Source: Bacilli bacterium (GTDB lineage Bacteria > Bacillota_I > Bacilli_A > RFN20 > CAG-826). From it: 20,692 nucleotides of DNA. Numbering within the stretch: the first letter of the stretch is position 1; the number at the start of each line of letters is the position of its first letter. Below, in pieces: positions 7,077 through 15,450 of the stretch. The DNA is taken from assembly GCA_024693415.1 (NCBI GenBank), contig JAILKX010000218.1, positions 1-20,692 of the forward strand, given 5' to 3'. Position numbers and translations under genes: made by a program. The notes below the pieces were generated by a model. It was not told the DNA's origin, did not search any database, and worked only from the letters and a program-made list of their open reading frames with translations.

Positions 7077-7808
7077 TTATTCTCCTTTCTCTTCAGCGGG
7101 GGCTGCCGGGGCAGCGGCGCGCTTCTGGGCTCTTAGCTGCTCCTCGGTCTTGAGGCCGCGGAGAAGCATGACTTCGTCATACCTCTTGAGCTGCTTGAGT
7201 CCGTTGTCGGTCGCGCGGAGGATGTTGATCGGGGCGCGGGACCCGTAGACCTTGGAGACGATGTTCTTCATGCCGGCGAGCTCGAGGATCGCGCGGACTG
7301 CGCCGCCGGCGACGATGCCGGTGCCGGGCTTTGCGGGCTTAAGGACGACCTTGGTCGAGCCGAATTTGCCCTCGACGTCGTGGGCGATCGTGCCGCCTTT
7401 GACGATTTCGATGGAGACCATCTGCTTGCGGGCTTTGGCAAGGGCCTTCTTGATGGCGTCGGGGACCTCACCGGATTTGGAGAGGGCGAAGCCGTATTTG
7501 CCTTTGCCGTCGCCGACGACCGCGAGGGCCGAGAAGCGGACGTTCTTGCCGCCTTGGGTGGTCTTGGAGATGCGGTTGATGTGGACTACGCGCTCGGCAT
7601 AGTCATCGGTCTTCCCGCGGAATCCGCCGCGGCCCTGCCTCCTCTCGGAGGGGCGGCCTTTGCGGTTTCCGTATTTCCTGTCGCCAGGACGGGGAGCGGA
7701 GGCGGAGCCATGGGGCTCGTAGCCGCGGTTTTCGCCTTCGGCGGGCGCCGCTTCCTCAGCGGGGGCCTCGGTGACTTCTTCCGCGACGATCTTGTTTTCT
7801 TCTTCCAT
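7077..7808 (-). CDS. rpsE: 30S ribosomal protein S5 with long N-terminal extension
   Basis: 243 residues, against about 166 in Bacillus. S5 lies at the mRNA entry side of the 30S subunit and affects decoding accuracy. The normal core starts near residue 69 ([12 protein letters not shown]), with the double-stranded-RNA-binding fold to about 145 and [23 protein letters not shown] after it. The extra N-terminus is first acidic (1-28), then rich in Arg, Gly and Pro (29-66). The C-terminus adds an Ala/Pro/Glu tail. The start is supported by a ribosome-binding site, and no better internal ATG exists before the core. It ends in Gly-Glu-stop, which supplies the Shine-Dalgarno of rplO. Confidence 0.97.
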   Translation of the reverse strand: MEEENKIVAEEVTEAPAEEAAPAEGENRGYEPHGSASAPRPGDRKYGNRKGRPSERRQGRGGFRGKTDDYAERVVHINRISKTTQGGKNVRFSALAVVGDGKGKYGFALSKSGEVPDAIKKALAKARKQMVSIEIVKGGTIAHDVEGKFGSTKVVLKPAKPGTGIVAGGAVRAILELAGMKNIVSKVYGSRAPINILRATDNGLKQLKRYDEVMLLRGLKTEEQLRAQKRAAAPAAPAEEKGE

Positions 7809-7820
7809 TGGCTTTTCTCC

Positions 7821-8177
7821 TTAGAACTTCAGCCCGCCTTCGCGAGCCGCGTCGGCGAGGGCGGCGATGCGCCCGTGGTAGATGTATCCGCCGCGGTCGA
7901 AGACCACGACTTCGATGCCTTTTTCCTTCGCCCTCTTGGCGAGTTCGGCGCCGACTTTGGCGGCCGCTTCGCAGTTGCCGCCGTTCTCGAGCTTCATCGC
8001 AAGGGACGACGCGGAGACGAGGGTGACGCCTTTGACGTCATCGATGATCTGGGCTTCGATGTTCTTGTTGGAGCGGAAGACGCAGAGACGGGGTTTTTCA
8101 GCGGTGCCGCTGACCTTGGCACGCACGCGGGCGTGGCGGCGCTGGCGAACGCTGTTCCTAGATTCGTTTTTGATCAT
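7821..8177 (-). CDS. rplR: 50S ribosomal protein L18
   Basis: 118 residues; binds 5S rRNA together with L5 in the central protuberance. The [37 protein letters not shown] region and the C-terminal [28 protein letters not shown] are typical. The length is normal with no added tail. The start [15 protein letters not shown] has a ribosome-binding site; the gap to rplF is 15 bases. Confidence 0.98.
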   Translation of the reverse strand: MIKNESRNSVRQRRHARVRAKVSGTAEKPRLCVFRSNKNIEAQIIDDVKGVTLVSASSLAMKLENGGNCEAAAKVGAELAKRAKEKGIEVVVFDRGGYIYHGRIAALADAAREGGLKF

Positions 8178-8192
8178 GGTATTTCGCTCCTA

Positions 8193-8747
8193 TTACTTCT
8201 TGCCGCCGGCGGTGGCGCGCTTACCTTCCTTGCGGATGATCTGCTCGCCCTTGTACTTGATGCCTTTGCCACCATAGGGCTCGGGGCGCTTGGTGTCGTG
8301 GATCAACGCGGCGATCTGGCCGACTTTCTGGCGGTCGATGCCGGTGACGGCGATATGGGTGTCATCCTTGACCATGGCGATGGTCACGCCCTCGACGGGG
8401 TGGATGACGACTTCGTGGGAGTAGCCCACGTTGAGGACGAGGTCCTTCCCGCGCATCGCGCCGCGATAGCCGATGCCGGAGATCTCGAGCTCAGTGGTGA
8501 AGCCTTCGGAGACGCCCTTGACGGCGTTCGCGATGTTGGCGCGGACGGTGCCATGGTTCTCACGGGACTTCTTTTCTTCATTGGCCCTCTTGACTAAGAG
8601 CTCGCTGCCGTTCACCTCGACGCTGATGCAGCTGGGATATGCCACACTTAATTCGCCTTTGGGACCTTTGACAGCGACGGCGCCGTCTTTGACATCAACG
8701 GTGACGCCGGCGGGAAGAGAGACGGGTTTCAATCCGATACGAGACAT
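8193..8747 (-). CDS. rplF: 50S ribosomal protein L6
   Basis: 184 residues; near the sarcin-ricin loop and the factor-binding site. Two similar alpha/beta domains are visible: SRIGLKPVSLPAGVTVDVKDG opens the first. The second ends in the signature RRPEPYGGKGIKY variant (TKRPEPYGGKGIKYKGEQI), followed by a basic C-terminus. The length is close to the usual 178. It lies between rpsH and rplR as expected, with gaps of 20 and 15 bases. Confidence 0.98.
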   Translation of the reverse strand: MSRIGLKPVSLPAGVTVDVKDGAVAVKGPKGELSVAYPSCISVEVNGSELLVKRANEEKKSRENHGTVRANIANAVKGVSEGFTTELEISGIGYRGAMRGKDLVLNVGYSHEVVIHPVEGVTIAMVKDDTHIAVTGIDRQKVGQIAALIHDTKRPEPYGGKGIKYKGEQIIRKEGKRATAGGKK

Positions 8748-8767
8748 AATTGTTTCTTCCTTCCAAA

Positions 8768-9163
8768 TTACCAGACGTAGCAGAGGATCTCTCCGCCGAC
8801 GTTCTGCTTCCTGGCCTGGCGGTCAGTGAGGAGTCCGTTCGGGGTGGAGACGATCGCGATGCCGAGGCCCTTGAGGACGCTCGGGATCTTGTCGGATTCC
8901 GCGTAGACGCGGAGGCCCGGCTTCGAGACGCGGCGCAGTCCGGTGATGGCGCGCGTTCCGGTGTTCGAATACCTGAGGGTGATGGTCAAGGTCTTCTCGA
9001 CGCCTTCGCCAGCGACCTTATAGTCGTTGATGAAGCCCTGGTTCTTGAGGATTTTGGCGATGCCTTCCTTCATCTTGGAGGTGGGCATGGAGACTTCCTC
9101 GTAGCGCAGCGCGTTGGCGTTGCGGATACGGGTGAGCATATCGGCGATGGGATCTGCGTTCAT
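8768..9163 (-). CDS. rpsH: 30S ribosomal protein S8
   Basis: 131 residues; a primary 16S rRNA binder of the platform. The start [20 protein letters not shown] and the C-terminal [26 protein letters not shown] match the family, with the STPxGxLTDRxAR motif intact. In E. coli S8 represses the spc operon by binding its mRNA; whether that holds here cannot be seen. Gaps to rpsN and rplF are 19 and 20 bases. Confidence 0.98.
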   Translation of the reverse strand: MNADPIADMLTRIRNANALRYEEVSMPTSKMKEGIAKILKNQGFINDYKVAGEGVEKTLTITLRYSNTGTRAITGLRRVSKPGLRVYAESDKIPSVLKGLGIAIVSTPNGLLTDRQARKQNVGGEILCYVW

Positions 9164-9182
9164 GTTCTTGTATCTCCTTTCC

Positions 9183-9368
9183 TTACCAAGAGGCCTTCTT
9201 GAGGCCGGGGATTTCGCCCTTGTAGGCGAGTTCGCGCAGGCAGATGCGGCAGAGGCCGAAGCGGCGGATGACGCCGTGGGGACGGCCGCAGCGCTTGCAG
9301 CGGGTGTAAGCGCGGGTCGAGAATTTCGGGGTCCTGTTGGCCTTGGCGATTAGTGATTTCTTTGCCAT
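9183..9368 (-). CDS. rpsN: 30S ribosomal protein S14, zinc-binding short type
   Basis: 61 residues; S14 in the 30S head. This is the short zinc form, with Cys24-x2-Cys27 and Cys40-x2-Cys43, rather than the long zinc-free form that some bacteria switch to under zinc starvation. The sequence [20 protein letters not shown] and the C-terminal GLKKASW are typical of Gram-positive S14. Gaps are 12 bases from rplE and 19 to rpsH. Confidence 0.98.
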   Translation of the reverse strand: MAKKSLIAKANRTPKFSTRAYTRCKRCGRPHGVIRRFGLCRICLRELAYKGEIPGLKKASW

Positions 9369-9380
9369 TGTTGTCGCTCC

Positions 9381-9980
9381 TTATTTGCGGAAGGGCATTC
9401 CGAGCTTCTCGAGCAGGGAATACGCTTCTTTGTCGCTCAGCGCGGTGGTGACGATGACGACGTCCATGCCGCGGACCTTGGCAACCTTGTCGAAGTCGAT
9501 CTCAGGATAGACGAGCTGCTCCTTGAGGCCGAGGGTGTAGTTGCCGTGGCCATCGAATGCGTTCCTGCTCACGCCGCGGAAGTCGCGGACGCGGGGCAGG
9601 GCGATGGAGACGAGCTTGTCGAGGAACTCGTACATCCTGAGGCCGCGGAGGGTCACCTTGCAGCCGATTTCCTGTCCTTCGCGGACCTTGAAGGTCGCGA
9701 TGGATTTCTTGGCCTTGGTGATGATGGGCTTCTGGCCGGAGATGATGGTGAGGTCGTTGACCGCGTCATCGAGGGCCTTGGAATTCTGGGTAGCGTCGCC
9801 AACGCCCATGTTGATGACGATCTTCTCGAGGCGCGGCGCCTGCATCGGGGTGGAATAGTTGTATTCCTTGATGAGGGCGGGGACGATCTCCTCGCGGTAT
9901 TTCTTCTGCAGGCGGTTCACGTACTTGACGTTCTCCGCTGCGGGGGCCGCTTCAACGGCTTTTTTCTTAGCAGTAGCCAT
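9381..9980 (-). CDS. rplE: 50S ribosomal protein L5
   Basis: 199 residues, about 20 more than Bacillus L5. L5 binds 5S rRNA and contacts P-site tRNA. The core starts near residue 20 ([20 protein letters not shown]). [45 protein letters not shown], and [18 protein letters not shown] are all conserved. The added N-terminus is Ala/Lys-rich, like the tails on L22 and L23 in this operon. The start has a ribosome-binding site; the gap from rplX is 15 bases. Confidence 0.97.
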   Translation of the reverse strand: MATAKKKAVEAAPAAENVKYVNRLQKKYREEIVPALIKEYNYSTPMQAPRLEKIVINMGVGDATQNSKALDDAVNDLTIISGQKPIITKAKKSIATFKVREGQEIGCKVTLRGLRMYEFLDKLVSIALPRVRDFRGVSRNAFDGHGNYTLGLKEQLVYPEIDFDKVAKVRGMDVVIVTTALSDKEAYSLLEKLGMPFRK

Positions 9981-9995
9981 GTTTCAGCTTCCTCC

Positions 9996-10301
9996 TTAGT
10001 CTAGGCTCTCGCCGGACTTGGCGAGGCGCACTTTCTTGCCCTTGACCTCGCCGTAGTGGACGCGGGTGGGCTTTTTGGTTTTCGGGTCGATGAGGGCGAC
10101 GTTGCTCGCATCGATGGGGCAATAGACGTCGGCGATGGAGCCTTCGGGGACGGCCTGGGTGGGCTTCCTGTGCTTCTTGCGGACGTTCACGCCTTCCACC
10201 ACCACTTTGTTGAGCTTCGGGTAGACGCGCTGGACGATGCCGGTCTTGCCTTTGTCATTGCCGGAGATCACGATGACCTTATCACCTTTTTTGATGTTCA
10301 T
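9996..10301 (-). CDS. rplX: 50S ribosomal protein L24
   Basis: 101 residues; an early 50S assembly initiator near the tunnel exit. The KOW motif is at the N-terminus ([20 protein letters not shown], residues 4-23), followed by [16 protein letters not shown]. The C-terminal half is shorter and simpler than in E. coli but of the Bacilli type. It starts MNIKKGDKV with an AAGGAG-type site, 20 bases after rplN. Confidence 0.98.
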   Translation of the reverse strand: MNIKKGDKVIVISGNDKGKTGIVQRVYPKLNKVVVEGVNVRKKHRKPTQAVPEGSIADVYCPIDASNVALIDPKTKKPTRVHYGEVKGKKVRLAKSGESLD

Positions 10302-10321
10302 AGATTACTGATCTCCTTTCC

Positions 10322-10690
10322 TTATAGGACCTCGGGAGCGAGGGAGACGATCTTCATGTATCCCTTCTCACGGAGTTCGCGGGCCACCGGTCCGAAGACG
10401 CGGGTGCCGACGGGGTTGCCGTCATTGTCGATGATGACGATCGCGTTATCATCGAACGAGATGGTCGAGCCGTCCTTGCGCTGCACGGGGTGCTTGACGC
10501 GGACGATGACTCCCTTGACGACGTCGGACTTCTTCACCTTGCCATTAGGAATCGCTTCCTTGACGGCGCAGAGGACGACGTCTCCGATGGAGCTGACCTT
10601 GCGGCGCGATCCGCCGTACTGGCGGAAGACGCGGACCGAGCGGGCGCCGGAGTTGTCGGCGACCACGAGATTGGTTTCGTTCTGAACCAT
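10322..10690 (-). CDS. rplN: 50S ribosomal protein L14
   Basis: 122 residues, exactly the family length; forms intersubunit bridges with 16S rRNA. The start [20 protein letters not shown], the central [19 protein letters not shown] and the C-terminal [26 protein letters not shown] are all diagnostic. The ATG shares one base with the rpsQ stop (TAATG), so ribosomes finishing S17 can reinitiate. Confidence 0.98.
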   Translation of the reverse strand: MVQNETNLVVADNSGARSVRVFRQYGGSRRKVSSIGDVVLCAVKEAIPNGKVKKSDVVKGVIVRVKHPVQRKDGSTISFDDNAIVIIDNDGNPVGTRVFGPVARELREKGYMKIVSLAPEVL

Positions 10691-11028
10691 TATTCGGCCT
10701 CCTTGGTTTCAACTTCGGCCGCGCTGCCTTCGGCGGCCTCGAGGGAGGCTTCGACGTCGGCGGCTGCTTCGGCGATGACCGCCTTCTTGTCGACGCTCAC
10801 GAGGCGGAACCTCTTGAGCTTGCTGATCGGGCGGCAGGCCATGATGGTGACGGTGTCGCCGACCTGGGCGACGCCGTTCTCGTCATGGGCGTAGTACTTC
10901 TTGGAATATCCGACGCGCTTGTTGTACATCGGATGGTTGCGTTCGGTGGAGACGGTGACGACGATCGTCTTCGCCATATTGACGGAGGTGACGACGCCCT
11001 GGACGCTGGTGCGATGATTTCTTTCCAT
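10690..11028 (-). CDS. rpsQ: 30S ribosomal protein S17 with acidic C-terminal tail
   Basis: 112 residues, against about 87 in Bacillus. S17 is an early 16S rRNA binder at the base of the 30S body. The OB-fold core covers residues 1-85: [32 protein letters not shown] and [15 protein letters not shown]. The extra 27 residues (86-112) are rich in Glu and Ala and probably disordered. The tail has no obvious counterpart in typical S17. The start [11 protein letters not shown] agrees with the family; the gap from rpmC is 19 bases. Confidence 0.97.
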   Translation of the reverse strand: MERNHRTSVQGVVTSVNMAKTIVVTVSTERNHPMYNKRVGYSKKYYAHDENGVAQVGDTVTIMACRPISKLKRFRLVSVDKKAVIAEAAADVEASLEAAEGSAAEVETKEAE

Positions 11029-11047
11029 TGTCTTATCCTTTCTTCAC

Positions 11048-11248
11048 TTACTTGGCGATGTTAAGCTCGATTTGGCGCTTAACGGTTTCTGCTTTGGCAA
11101 GGTCCTTGCGGACGATGCGGATCTGTTCGCCTCTTTCAAGGCTGCCGACCGCTTTCTTGCGGCGGAGTTCGAACAGTTCTTCCTTCAGATCGTAGATCTT
11201 CTGGTCGAGTTCGGCGGGCGTGAGCTCGCGGAGTTCCTTGACTGTCAT
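11048..11248 (-). CDS. rpmC: 50S ribosomal protein L29
   Basis: 66 residues, normal length; a two-helix hairpin at the tunnel exit next to L23, where trigger factor and SRP dock. The start [21 protein letters not shown], the [15 protein letters not shown] segment and the [14 protein letters not shown] segment are conserved. Its ATG overlaps the rplP stop (ATGA, 4 bases), with AGGAGG inside the last Glu codons of rplP. Confidence 0.98.
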   Translation of the reverse strand: MTVKELRELTPAELDQKIYDLKEELFELRRKKAVGSLERGEQIRIVRKDLAKAETVKRQIELNIAK

Positions 11249-11790
11249 TCTTTCTCCTCCTTGGGCTCGTCATTGCCGGTGTCGGAGATGGTCTCGACCT
11301 GGTTGGCGGCCTCTTCGGCGATCGCTTCAAGGCTGGACTCGTGGGCCGCTTCCATCTTGAGGCGCTCTTCCTCGGACAGGGCTTTGGTCCTCTTGACGAC
11401 CTTGCACTTGAGCGGGAGCTTGTAGGCGGCGAGGCGGAGCGCTTCGCACGCGATCTTTTCGTCGATGCCGCCGATTTCGAACATCACGCGGCCCTTCTTG
11501 ACGACGGCGACCCAACCTTCGGGGCTGCCTTTGCCGGAACCCATACGGACTTCGGCGGGTTTCTTGGTTTTGGCAAGATGCGGGAAGATCCTGATCCAGA
11601 CTTTCCCGGCGCGGTCGGTGTAGCGGGCGAGCACGATACGGGCGGATTCGATCTGGTGATCGGTGACGTAGTTGCCCTCGAGGGCGACTAGGCCAAATTC
11701 GCCGAAGTCGATGCTGGTGCCGGCTTTCGCCTTGCCTTCGTATTTGAGCCCGTGCGGGCGGCGATACTTAACGCGTTTTGGCTGGAGCAT
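11245..11790 (-). CDS. rplP: 50S ribosomal protein L16 with acidic C-terminal tail
   Basis: 181 residues, against about 144 in Bacillus. L16 helps place A-site tRNA. The core (1-138) has [46 protein letters not shown] (about 82-101) and [19 protein letters not shown]. Residues 139-181 form an extra Glu-rich tail. Its start lies inside the end of rpsC: the frames overlap by 23 bases, and GGAGGAG within rpsC is the ribosome-binding site. The tail overlaps the rpmC start by 4 bases. Confidence 0.97.
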   Translation of the reverse strand: MLQPKRVKYRRPHGLKYEGKAKAGTSIDFGEFGLVALEGNYVTDHQIESARIVLARYTDRAGKVWIRIFPHLAKTKKPAEVRMGSGKGSPEGWVAVVKKGRVMFEIGGIDEKIACEALRLAAYKLPLKCKVVKRTKALSEEERLKMEAAHESSLEAIAEEAANQVETISDTGNDEPKEEKE

Positions 11791-12541
11791 TGTTCACTCC
11801 TCCTTTCGGAGCACCGCGCCTTTCGCCGCGGCGGTCGCCGCGGGGGTCGCGGAAATCGCGGGGGTCGCGAGGTGCGGGTTCGTTGACTTCTTCGGTCCCG
11901 ACTTTGTTGAGGGAGCGGCAGATCCACACCTTCACGCCGATGTTGCCATAGGTGGTCGCGGCGGGAACGTGGGCGAAGTCGATGTCTGCGCGGAGGGTGT
12001 GTAGGGGAACGACACCGTCCTTATAGCCTTCGGAGCGGGCGATTTCTGCGCCGCCAAGACGTCCGGAGCAGAGGGTCCTGCATCCTTTCGCGCCGGCTTT
12101 GCGCATCCTCATGAGGGCTTTCTTCATGGTCGAGCGGAAGGCGGCGCGGTTTTCGAGCTCGCTCGCGATCCACTTGGCGACCAAGGTTGCGTCGAGGTCC
12201 GGGTTCTTCACTTCGACGACGTCGATCTTGAGGCGTCCGGACTTGACGATCTTCTCGACCTCCTTGCGGATGCGGGTGATGTTGGCGCCATCTTGTCCTA
12301 GGACGTCACCCGGGCGGGCGACGTAGACGGCGATGCGGACATCGTGTCCCTTATCGGTCTTCACGCGATTGATGGTCACGTGGGAGAGCATGGAGTTCTT
12401 GAGCTCTTTGTCGAAGTATTTGCGGATGGCGATGTCCTCGACGAGGAAGTCGCCGTAATCCTTCTTGGAGGCGAACCACTTGGAGTTCCAGTCGCGGTTA
12501 ATGCCGATACGCATTCCGACTGCATTGACTTTTTGTCCCAT
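11768..12541 (-). CDS. rpsC: 30S ribosomal protein S3 with Arg/Asp-rich C-terminal tail
   Basis: 257 residues, against about 218 in Bacillus. S3 lies at the mRNA entry channel and, with S4 and S5, forms the helicase site. The start [20 protein letters not shown] is standard. The KH domain has its GxxG loop as GQDG at 82-85, and the second domain follows ([29 protein letters not shown] in pieces). Residues 217-257 form a low-complexity tail of Arg-Asp-Pro and Arg-Gly repeats, and its DNA shows short repeated TCGCGGGGGTCGCG units. The last 7 codons overlap the rplP start region. Confidence 0.97.
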   Translation of the reverse strand: MGQKVNAVGMRIGINRDWNSKWFASKKDYGDFLVEDIAIRKYFDKELKNSMLSHVTINRVKTDKGHDVRIAVYVARPGDVLGQDGANITRIRKEVEKIVKSGRLKIDVVEVKNPDLDATLVAKWIASELENRAAFRSTMKKALMRMRKAGAKGCRTLCSGRLGGAEIARSEGYKDGVVPLHTLRADIDFAHVPAATTYGNIGVKVWICRSLNKVGTEEVNEPAPRDPRDFRDPRGDRRGERRGAPKGGVNNAPAKTR

Positions 12542-12556
12542 AGTTATCGGTTCTCC

Positions 12557-13090
12557 TTAGTTTCTTTCCTTCACCACGACGGTGAGGTTTGCGTTGCGCT
12601 TGATGATTCCGGAAGCGCTGCCCTTGGCGCGGGGGATGTAGCGCTTGATCTTGAGGCCATCGCCGACCTGGATTTCGCTGACGTAGAGCGAATCCTTGTC
12701 GAGCCCGAAGTTGTTGATGGCGTTGGCGCTCGCCGAAGCGATTGCCTTGGCCACCGGCTTCGCGGCGACGCGGTTGGTCTGAGCGAGGATCGCGAGGGCG
12801 ACCTTGACGTCCTTGCCCCTGACGAGGTTCGCGACGAGGCGGACTTTGCGCGGGGTGATGCGGACGTCGCGGACGAAGCAGCGGGCGGAGTCGCGGGCCG
12901 GTTTTTCGGGCTCGGGCTTCGGTTCCTCTTTCTTCGCCGCTTTCTTGGCGGCTGCCTTCTTGGCGGGCTTCTTCTCTTCCGGAGCGGGGGCTGCCTTCTT
13001 GGCGGCGGCCTTCTTCACGGTCTTCTTCTCTTCCGGAGCGGCTTCCTTCTTGGGGGCGGCCTTCTTCACGGTTTTCTTTTCTTCAGCCAT
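12557..13090 (-). CDS. rplV: 50S ribosomal protein L22 with tandem-repeat Lys/Ala N-terminus
   Basis: 177 residues, against about 113 in Bacillus. L22 lines the exit tunnel; its loop forms part of the constriction. The normal core starts near residue 67: ARCFVRDVRITPRKVRLVANLVRGK at 69-93 in pieces, and KRYIPRAKGSASGIIKRNANLTVVV at the C-terminus. Residues 3-65 are a Lys/Ala/Pro/Glu-rich extension of three repeats of 17-18 residues (units start at 3, 20 and 38, each opening with EEKK) plus a partial fourth. AAGGAGAAGGATC before the ATG supports this start, and the first core Met is absent, so the extension is real. Confidence 0.97.
   Translation of the reverse strand: MAEEKKTVKKAAPKKEAAPEEKKTVKKAAAKKAAPAPEEKKPAKKAAAKKAAKKEEPKPEPEKPARDSARCFVRDVRITPRKVRLVANLVRGKDVKVALAILAQTNRVAAKPVAKAIASASANAINNFGLDKDSLYVSEIQVGDGLKIKRYIPRAKGSASGIIKRNANLTVVVKERN
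12929..13084 (-). repeat. Tandem in-frame repeat in rplV, unit 51-54 bases
   Basis: Three units, starting at 13084, 13033 and 12979, encode EEKKTVKKAAPKKEAAP, EEKKTVKKAAAKKAAPAP and EEKKPAKKAAAKKAAKK. At the DNA level a 20-base block ending TCTTCCGGAGCGG recurs at exactly 54 bases (near 12968 and 13022), so the duplication is recent enough to be visible in the bases. Confidence 0.85.
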
Positions 13091-13101
13091 GATCCTTCTC
13101 C

Positions 13102-13389
13102 TTACTTCTTCGCGCCCTTGTCACCGACGTTGTTGCCGTGGTGTCCCGGGAAGTTGCGGGTGGGGGCGAATTCGCCGAGCTTGTGGCCGACCATATCCTC
13201 CGTCACATAGACGGTGATGTGCTCGTGGCCGTTATAGACGGCGAAGGTCTGTTCCACGAAAGCGGGATAGATGGTGGAACGGCGAGACCAGGTCTTGATG
13301 ATCTCTTTCTTGCCAGATTTTTGGAGGGCTTCGACCTTCTTGAGAAGATATTCGTCAACGAAGGGGGCCTTCTTGCTTGAACGTGACAT
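13102..13389 (-). CDS. rpsS: 30S ribosomal protein S19
   Basis: 95 residues, normal length; S19 in the 30S head bridges to the 50S subunit with S13. [21 protein letters not shown] at the start, [22 protein letters not shown] in the middle, and [20 protein letters not shown] near the end are diagnostic. The gap to rplV is 11 bases, with a ribosome-binding site before the ATG at 13389. Confidence 0.98.
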   Translation of the reverse strand: MSRSSKKAPFVDEYLLKKVEALQKSGKKEIIKTWSRRSTIYPAFVEQTFAVYNGHEHITVYVTEDMVGHKLGEFAPTRNFPGHHGNNVGDKGAKK

Positions 13390-13407
13390 GTTCTTCTATC
13401 TCCTTTC

Positions 13408-14238
13408 TTACTTGCTTCTGCGCCTGACGATGAGGCGGGTGGAATTCTTTTTGACTCTGCGAGTCTTGACGCCTTGGGTGCGCTTGCCCCAGGGGGAGCG
13501 AGGCGCATCGCGGCCGACGGGGCACTTGCCCTCGCCGCCGCCGTGGGGGTGGTCAACCGGGTTCATGGCGGAGCCACGGACGGTCGGGCGAACGCCCTTC
13601 CAGCGGGATTTGCCGGCCTTGCCGAAGTTGATGAGGTTCCAGTCTTCGTTGCCGACGACGCCGATGGTGGCGCGGCAGTTCTTGAGGACTTTCCTCACTT
13701 CGCTCGAGGCGAGGCGGACGATGACGTATTTGCCTTCAAGGCCGAGGATCTGAGCCGAGGTTCCGGCGGCGCGGCACATCTGGCCGCCCTTGCCGGGCTG
13801 GAGCTCGAGGTTGTGGATGAAGGTTCCTTCAGGGATGTTCTGCATTTCGAGGCAGTTGCCGACTTTGATGTCGGTGGACTCGCCCGAGATGACGGTGTCG
13901 CCGACCTTCAGGCCCTGGGGCTCGAGGATGTAGGCTTTGACGCCGTCGGCGTAGCAGATGAGCGCGATGTTCGCGTTGCGGTTAGGATCGTACTCGATCG
14001 CCTTGACGGTGGCGGGGATGCCATCCTTGCGGCGGCGGAAGTCGATGATCCTGTAGCGGTTCTTGTTGCCGCCTCCGATGTGGCGGCAGGTGATTTTGCC
14101 CTGATTGTTGCGGCCGCCCGTTTTCTTCTTGGGGGCGAGCAGCGATTTTTCAGGAGCCTTTTTGCTGATGTCCTCGAAGGTCGAGTTCGTCATAGCGCGA
14201 CGCGACTTCGTGTAAGGACGGTAAGTTCTGATTGCCAT
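13408..14238 (-). CDS. rplB: 50S ribosomal protein L2
   Basis: 276 residues, the usual length. L2 is needed for subunit joining and lies next to the peptidyl transferase centre. The start [33 protein letters not shown] (53-69), [18 protein letters not shown] (146-163) and [15 protein letters not shown] (223-237) are present, including the essential His of the PVDHPHGG loop (His230). GGAG precedes the ATG; the 69-base gap from rplW is the largest inside the operon. Confidence 0.98.
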   Translation of the reverse strand: MAIRTYRPYTKSRRAMTNSTFEDISKKAPEKSLLAPKKKTGGRNNQGKITCRHIGGGNKNRYRIIDFRRRKDGIPATVKAIEYDPNRNANIALICYADGVKAYILEPQGLKVGDTVISGESTDIKVGNCLEMQNIPEGTFIHNLELQPGKGGQMCRAAGTSAQILGLEGKYVIVRLASSEVRKVLKNCRATIGVVGNEDWNLINFGKAGKSRWKGVRPTVRGSAMNPVDHPHGGGEGKCPVGRDAPRSPWGKRTQGVKTRRVKKNSTRLIVRRRSK

Positions 14239-14307
14239 TCTTTTTGGTCTCCTATATTGGATGCTTTTCCTATATATCCTTATTTATATATATAAGAGGG
14301 TGATTCC
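14239..14307 (-). other. AT-rich spacer between rplW and rplB
   Basis: The spacer is strikingly AT-rich in a GC-rich operon. On the minus strand it has a TATATATATAAATAAGG tract, then two similar blocks, ATATAGGA and ATATAGGAG, the second of which serves as the rplB ribosome-binding site. A TTCAAA 19 bases before TATATA is a poor promoter match. It may be an internal promoter, an RNase cleavage site, or simply an expanded simple repeat. Confidence 0.4.
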
Positions 14308-14808
14308 TTACTCTTTGAAGAGATCGAGGGCTTCGCCGTCGGCAATGGTGACGACGGCCTTCTTGAAGCCGGAGATCTTGCCGGCATAACGTCCGCCGCG
14401 GGTCGTGGACTTGGCCCTCTGATTGAGGACTTTGACATCGACGACCTTGACCTGGAAGACGCGCTCGAAGGCGTTCTTGATCTCGATCTTGTTGGCAGAG
14501 GCGTGGACCTTGACGGTGACCTTGTTCGCGTTCTGCATGAGGGCCATGGTCTTTTCGGTGATGTGCGGAGCATCGATCACTTCGAAGTCATGGACGGTCG
14601 GCTTCGGGAAGTTCTTCTTCGGAGCTTCCTCAGCCTTCTTGGCCGGAGCTTTCTTCGCGGCCTTCTTGGGCTTGGCTTCCTCGACGGGAGCCTCGGCCGG
14701 GGCTTCTTTCTTGGCAGCAGCCTTCTTGGGGGCGGCTTTCTTGGCGGGAGCCTTCTTCTTGGGGGCTTCTTCTACGACCGCTTCCGCGGCTTTGATTTCG
14801 TCTGCCAT
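14308..14808 (-). CDS. rplW: 50S ribosomal protein L23 with Lys/Ala-rich N-terminus
   Basis: 166 residues, against about 95 in Bacillus. L23 at the tunnel exit is the docking site for trigger factor and SRP. The core begins near residue 75 (EVIDAPHITEKTMALMQNAN), with IEIKNAFERVFQVKVVDVKVLN after it and the flexible loop TTRGGRYAGKISGFKKAVVTI near the end. Residues 1-70 are an extension of Lys, Ala, Pro and Glu like the one on L22 but less regular. The ATG follows the rplD stop by 1 base; GAGGAGG in the end of rplD, about 12 bases upstream, is the probable ribosome-binding site. Confidence 0.97.
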   Translation of the reverse strand: MADEIKAAEAVVEEAPKKKAPAKKAAPKKAAAKKEAPAEAPVEEAKPKKAAKKAPAKKAEEAPKKNFPKPTVHDFEVIDAPHITEKTMALMQNANKVTVKVHASANKIEIKNAFERVFQVKVVDVKVLNQRAKSTTRGGRYAGKISGFKKAVVTIADGEALDLFKE

Positions 14809-14809
14809 A

Positions 14810-15448
14810 TTACTTCAGGGCCTCCTCGATTTGCTTGACGCCGTCCTTCGAGACCACGATGGTGTCGAAGTTCAGGACGTCGTAGACGGCGATGTTGGTC
14901 GGTTCGACCAGTCCGACGCAGCCGATGTTGCGGGCGGCGAGGACGAGGTTCTCGTTGTCGCCGTCGACGACCACGAGGACTTTGCCTTCGGCCTTGATCG
15001 CCTTGAGGGCGGTGGCGAAGGACTTGGATTTCTTGTCGGCGAGCTTGAGGTCGTCGACCACGATCAAGCCGTTGCCGACCTTTTCGGTGAGCACGGACTT
15101 GAGGGCGAGCTTGTGGGCTTTCTTGTTCTGGGAAAGCTTGTAGTTCTGGGTTCCGTCAGGTCCGAAGACGTTGCCGCCTCCGACCCAGACCGGGCTCTGC
15201 GCGTCACCCGAGCGGGCGCGCCCAGTTCCTTTTTGTCTCCAGGGCTTCTTGCCGGTGCCGCTCACCTCATGGCGCTTCTTCGTCTTGGCGGTTGCCTGAC
15301 GGAGGTTGGCCTGGTAAACGACGACGGCATCGTGGACCACCTGCTGGTTGACGTCCTTGACTCCGAAGACTTCGGGGTTCAGGTCGATCTTGCCGGCGGC
15401 CTCGCCAGTCAGCTTAACAACTGGCACAGAGATTTTCTTTTCGGCCAT
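14810..15448 (-). CDS. rplD: 50S ribosomal protein L4
   Basis: 212 residues, near the usual 207. L4 reaches into the exit tunnel and, in E. coli, also represses the S10 operon by acting on its leader. The tunnel-loop region has [26 protein letters not shown] in pieces (about 57-82), then [13 protein letters not shown]. The globular domain has [34 protein letters not shown] overlapping the rplC stop is the ribosome-binding site. Whether this L4 controls its own long leader (16461-16921) is open. Confidence 0.98.
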   Translation of the reverse strand: MAEKKISVPVVKLTGEAAGKIDLNPEVFGVKDVNQQVVHDAVVVYQANLRQATAKTKKRHEVSGTGKKPWRQKGTGRARSGDAQSPVWVGGGNVFGPDGTQNYKLSQNKKAHKLALKSVLTEKVGNGLIVVDDLKLADKKSKSFATALKAIKAEGKVLVVVDGDNENLVLAARNIGCVGLVEPTNIAVYDVLNFDTIVVSKDGVKQIEEALK

Positions 15449-15450
15449 TG

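Noticed and set aside
7380..8597. Long plus-strand open frame of 405 codons antisense to rpsE, rplR and rplF
   Set aside because: It runs across three clearly conserved genes on the other strand and has low-complexity Asp/Gly/Ala composition typical of antisense frames in GC-rich genes.
12929..13084. Repeats in rplV as a CRISPR or mobile repeat
   Set aside because: The repeats are in frame, encode a coherent Lys/Ala-rich tail and have no spacers.
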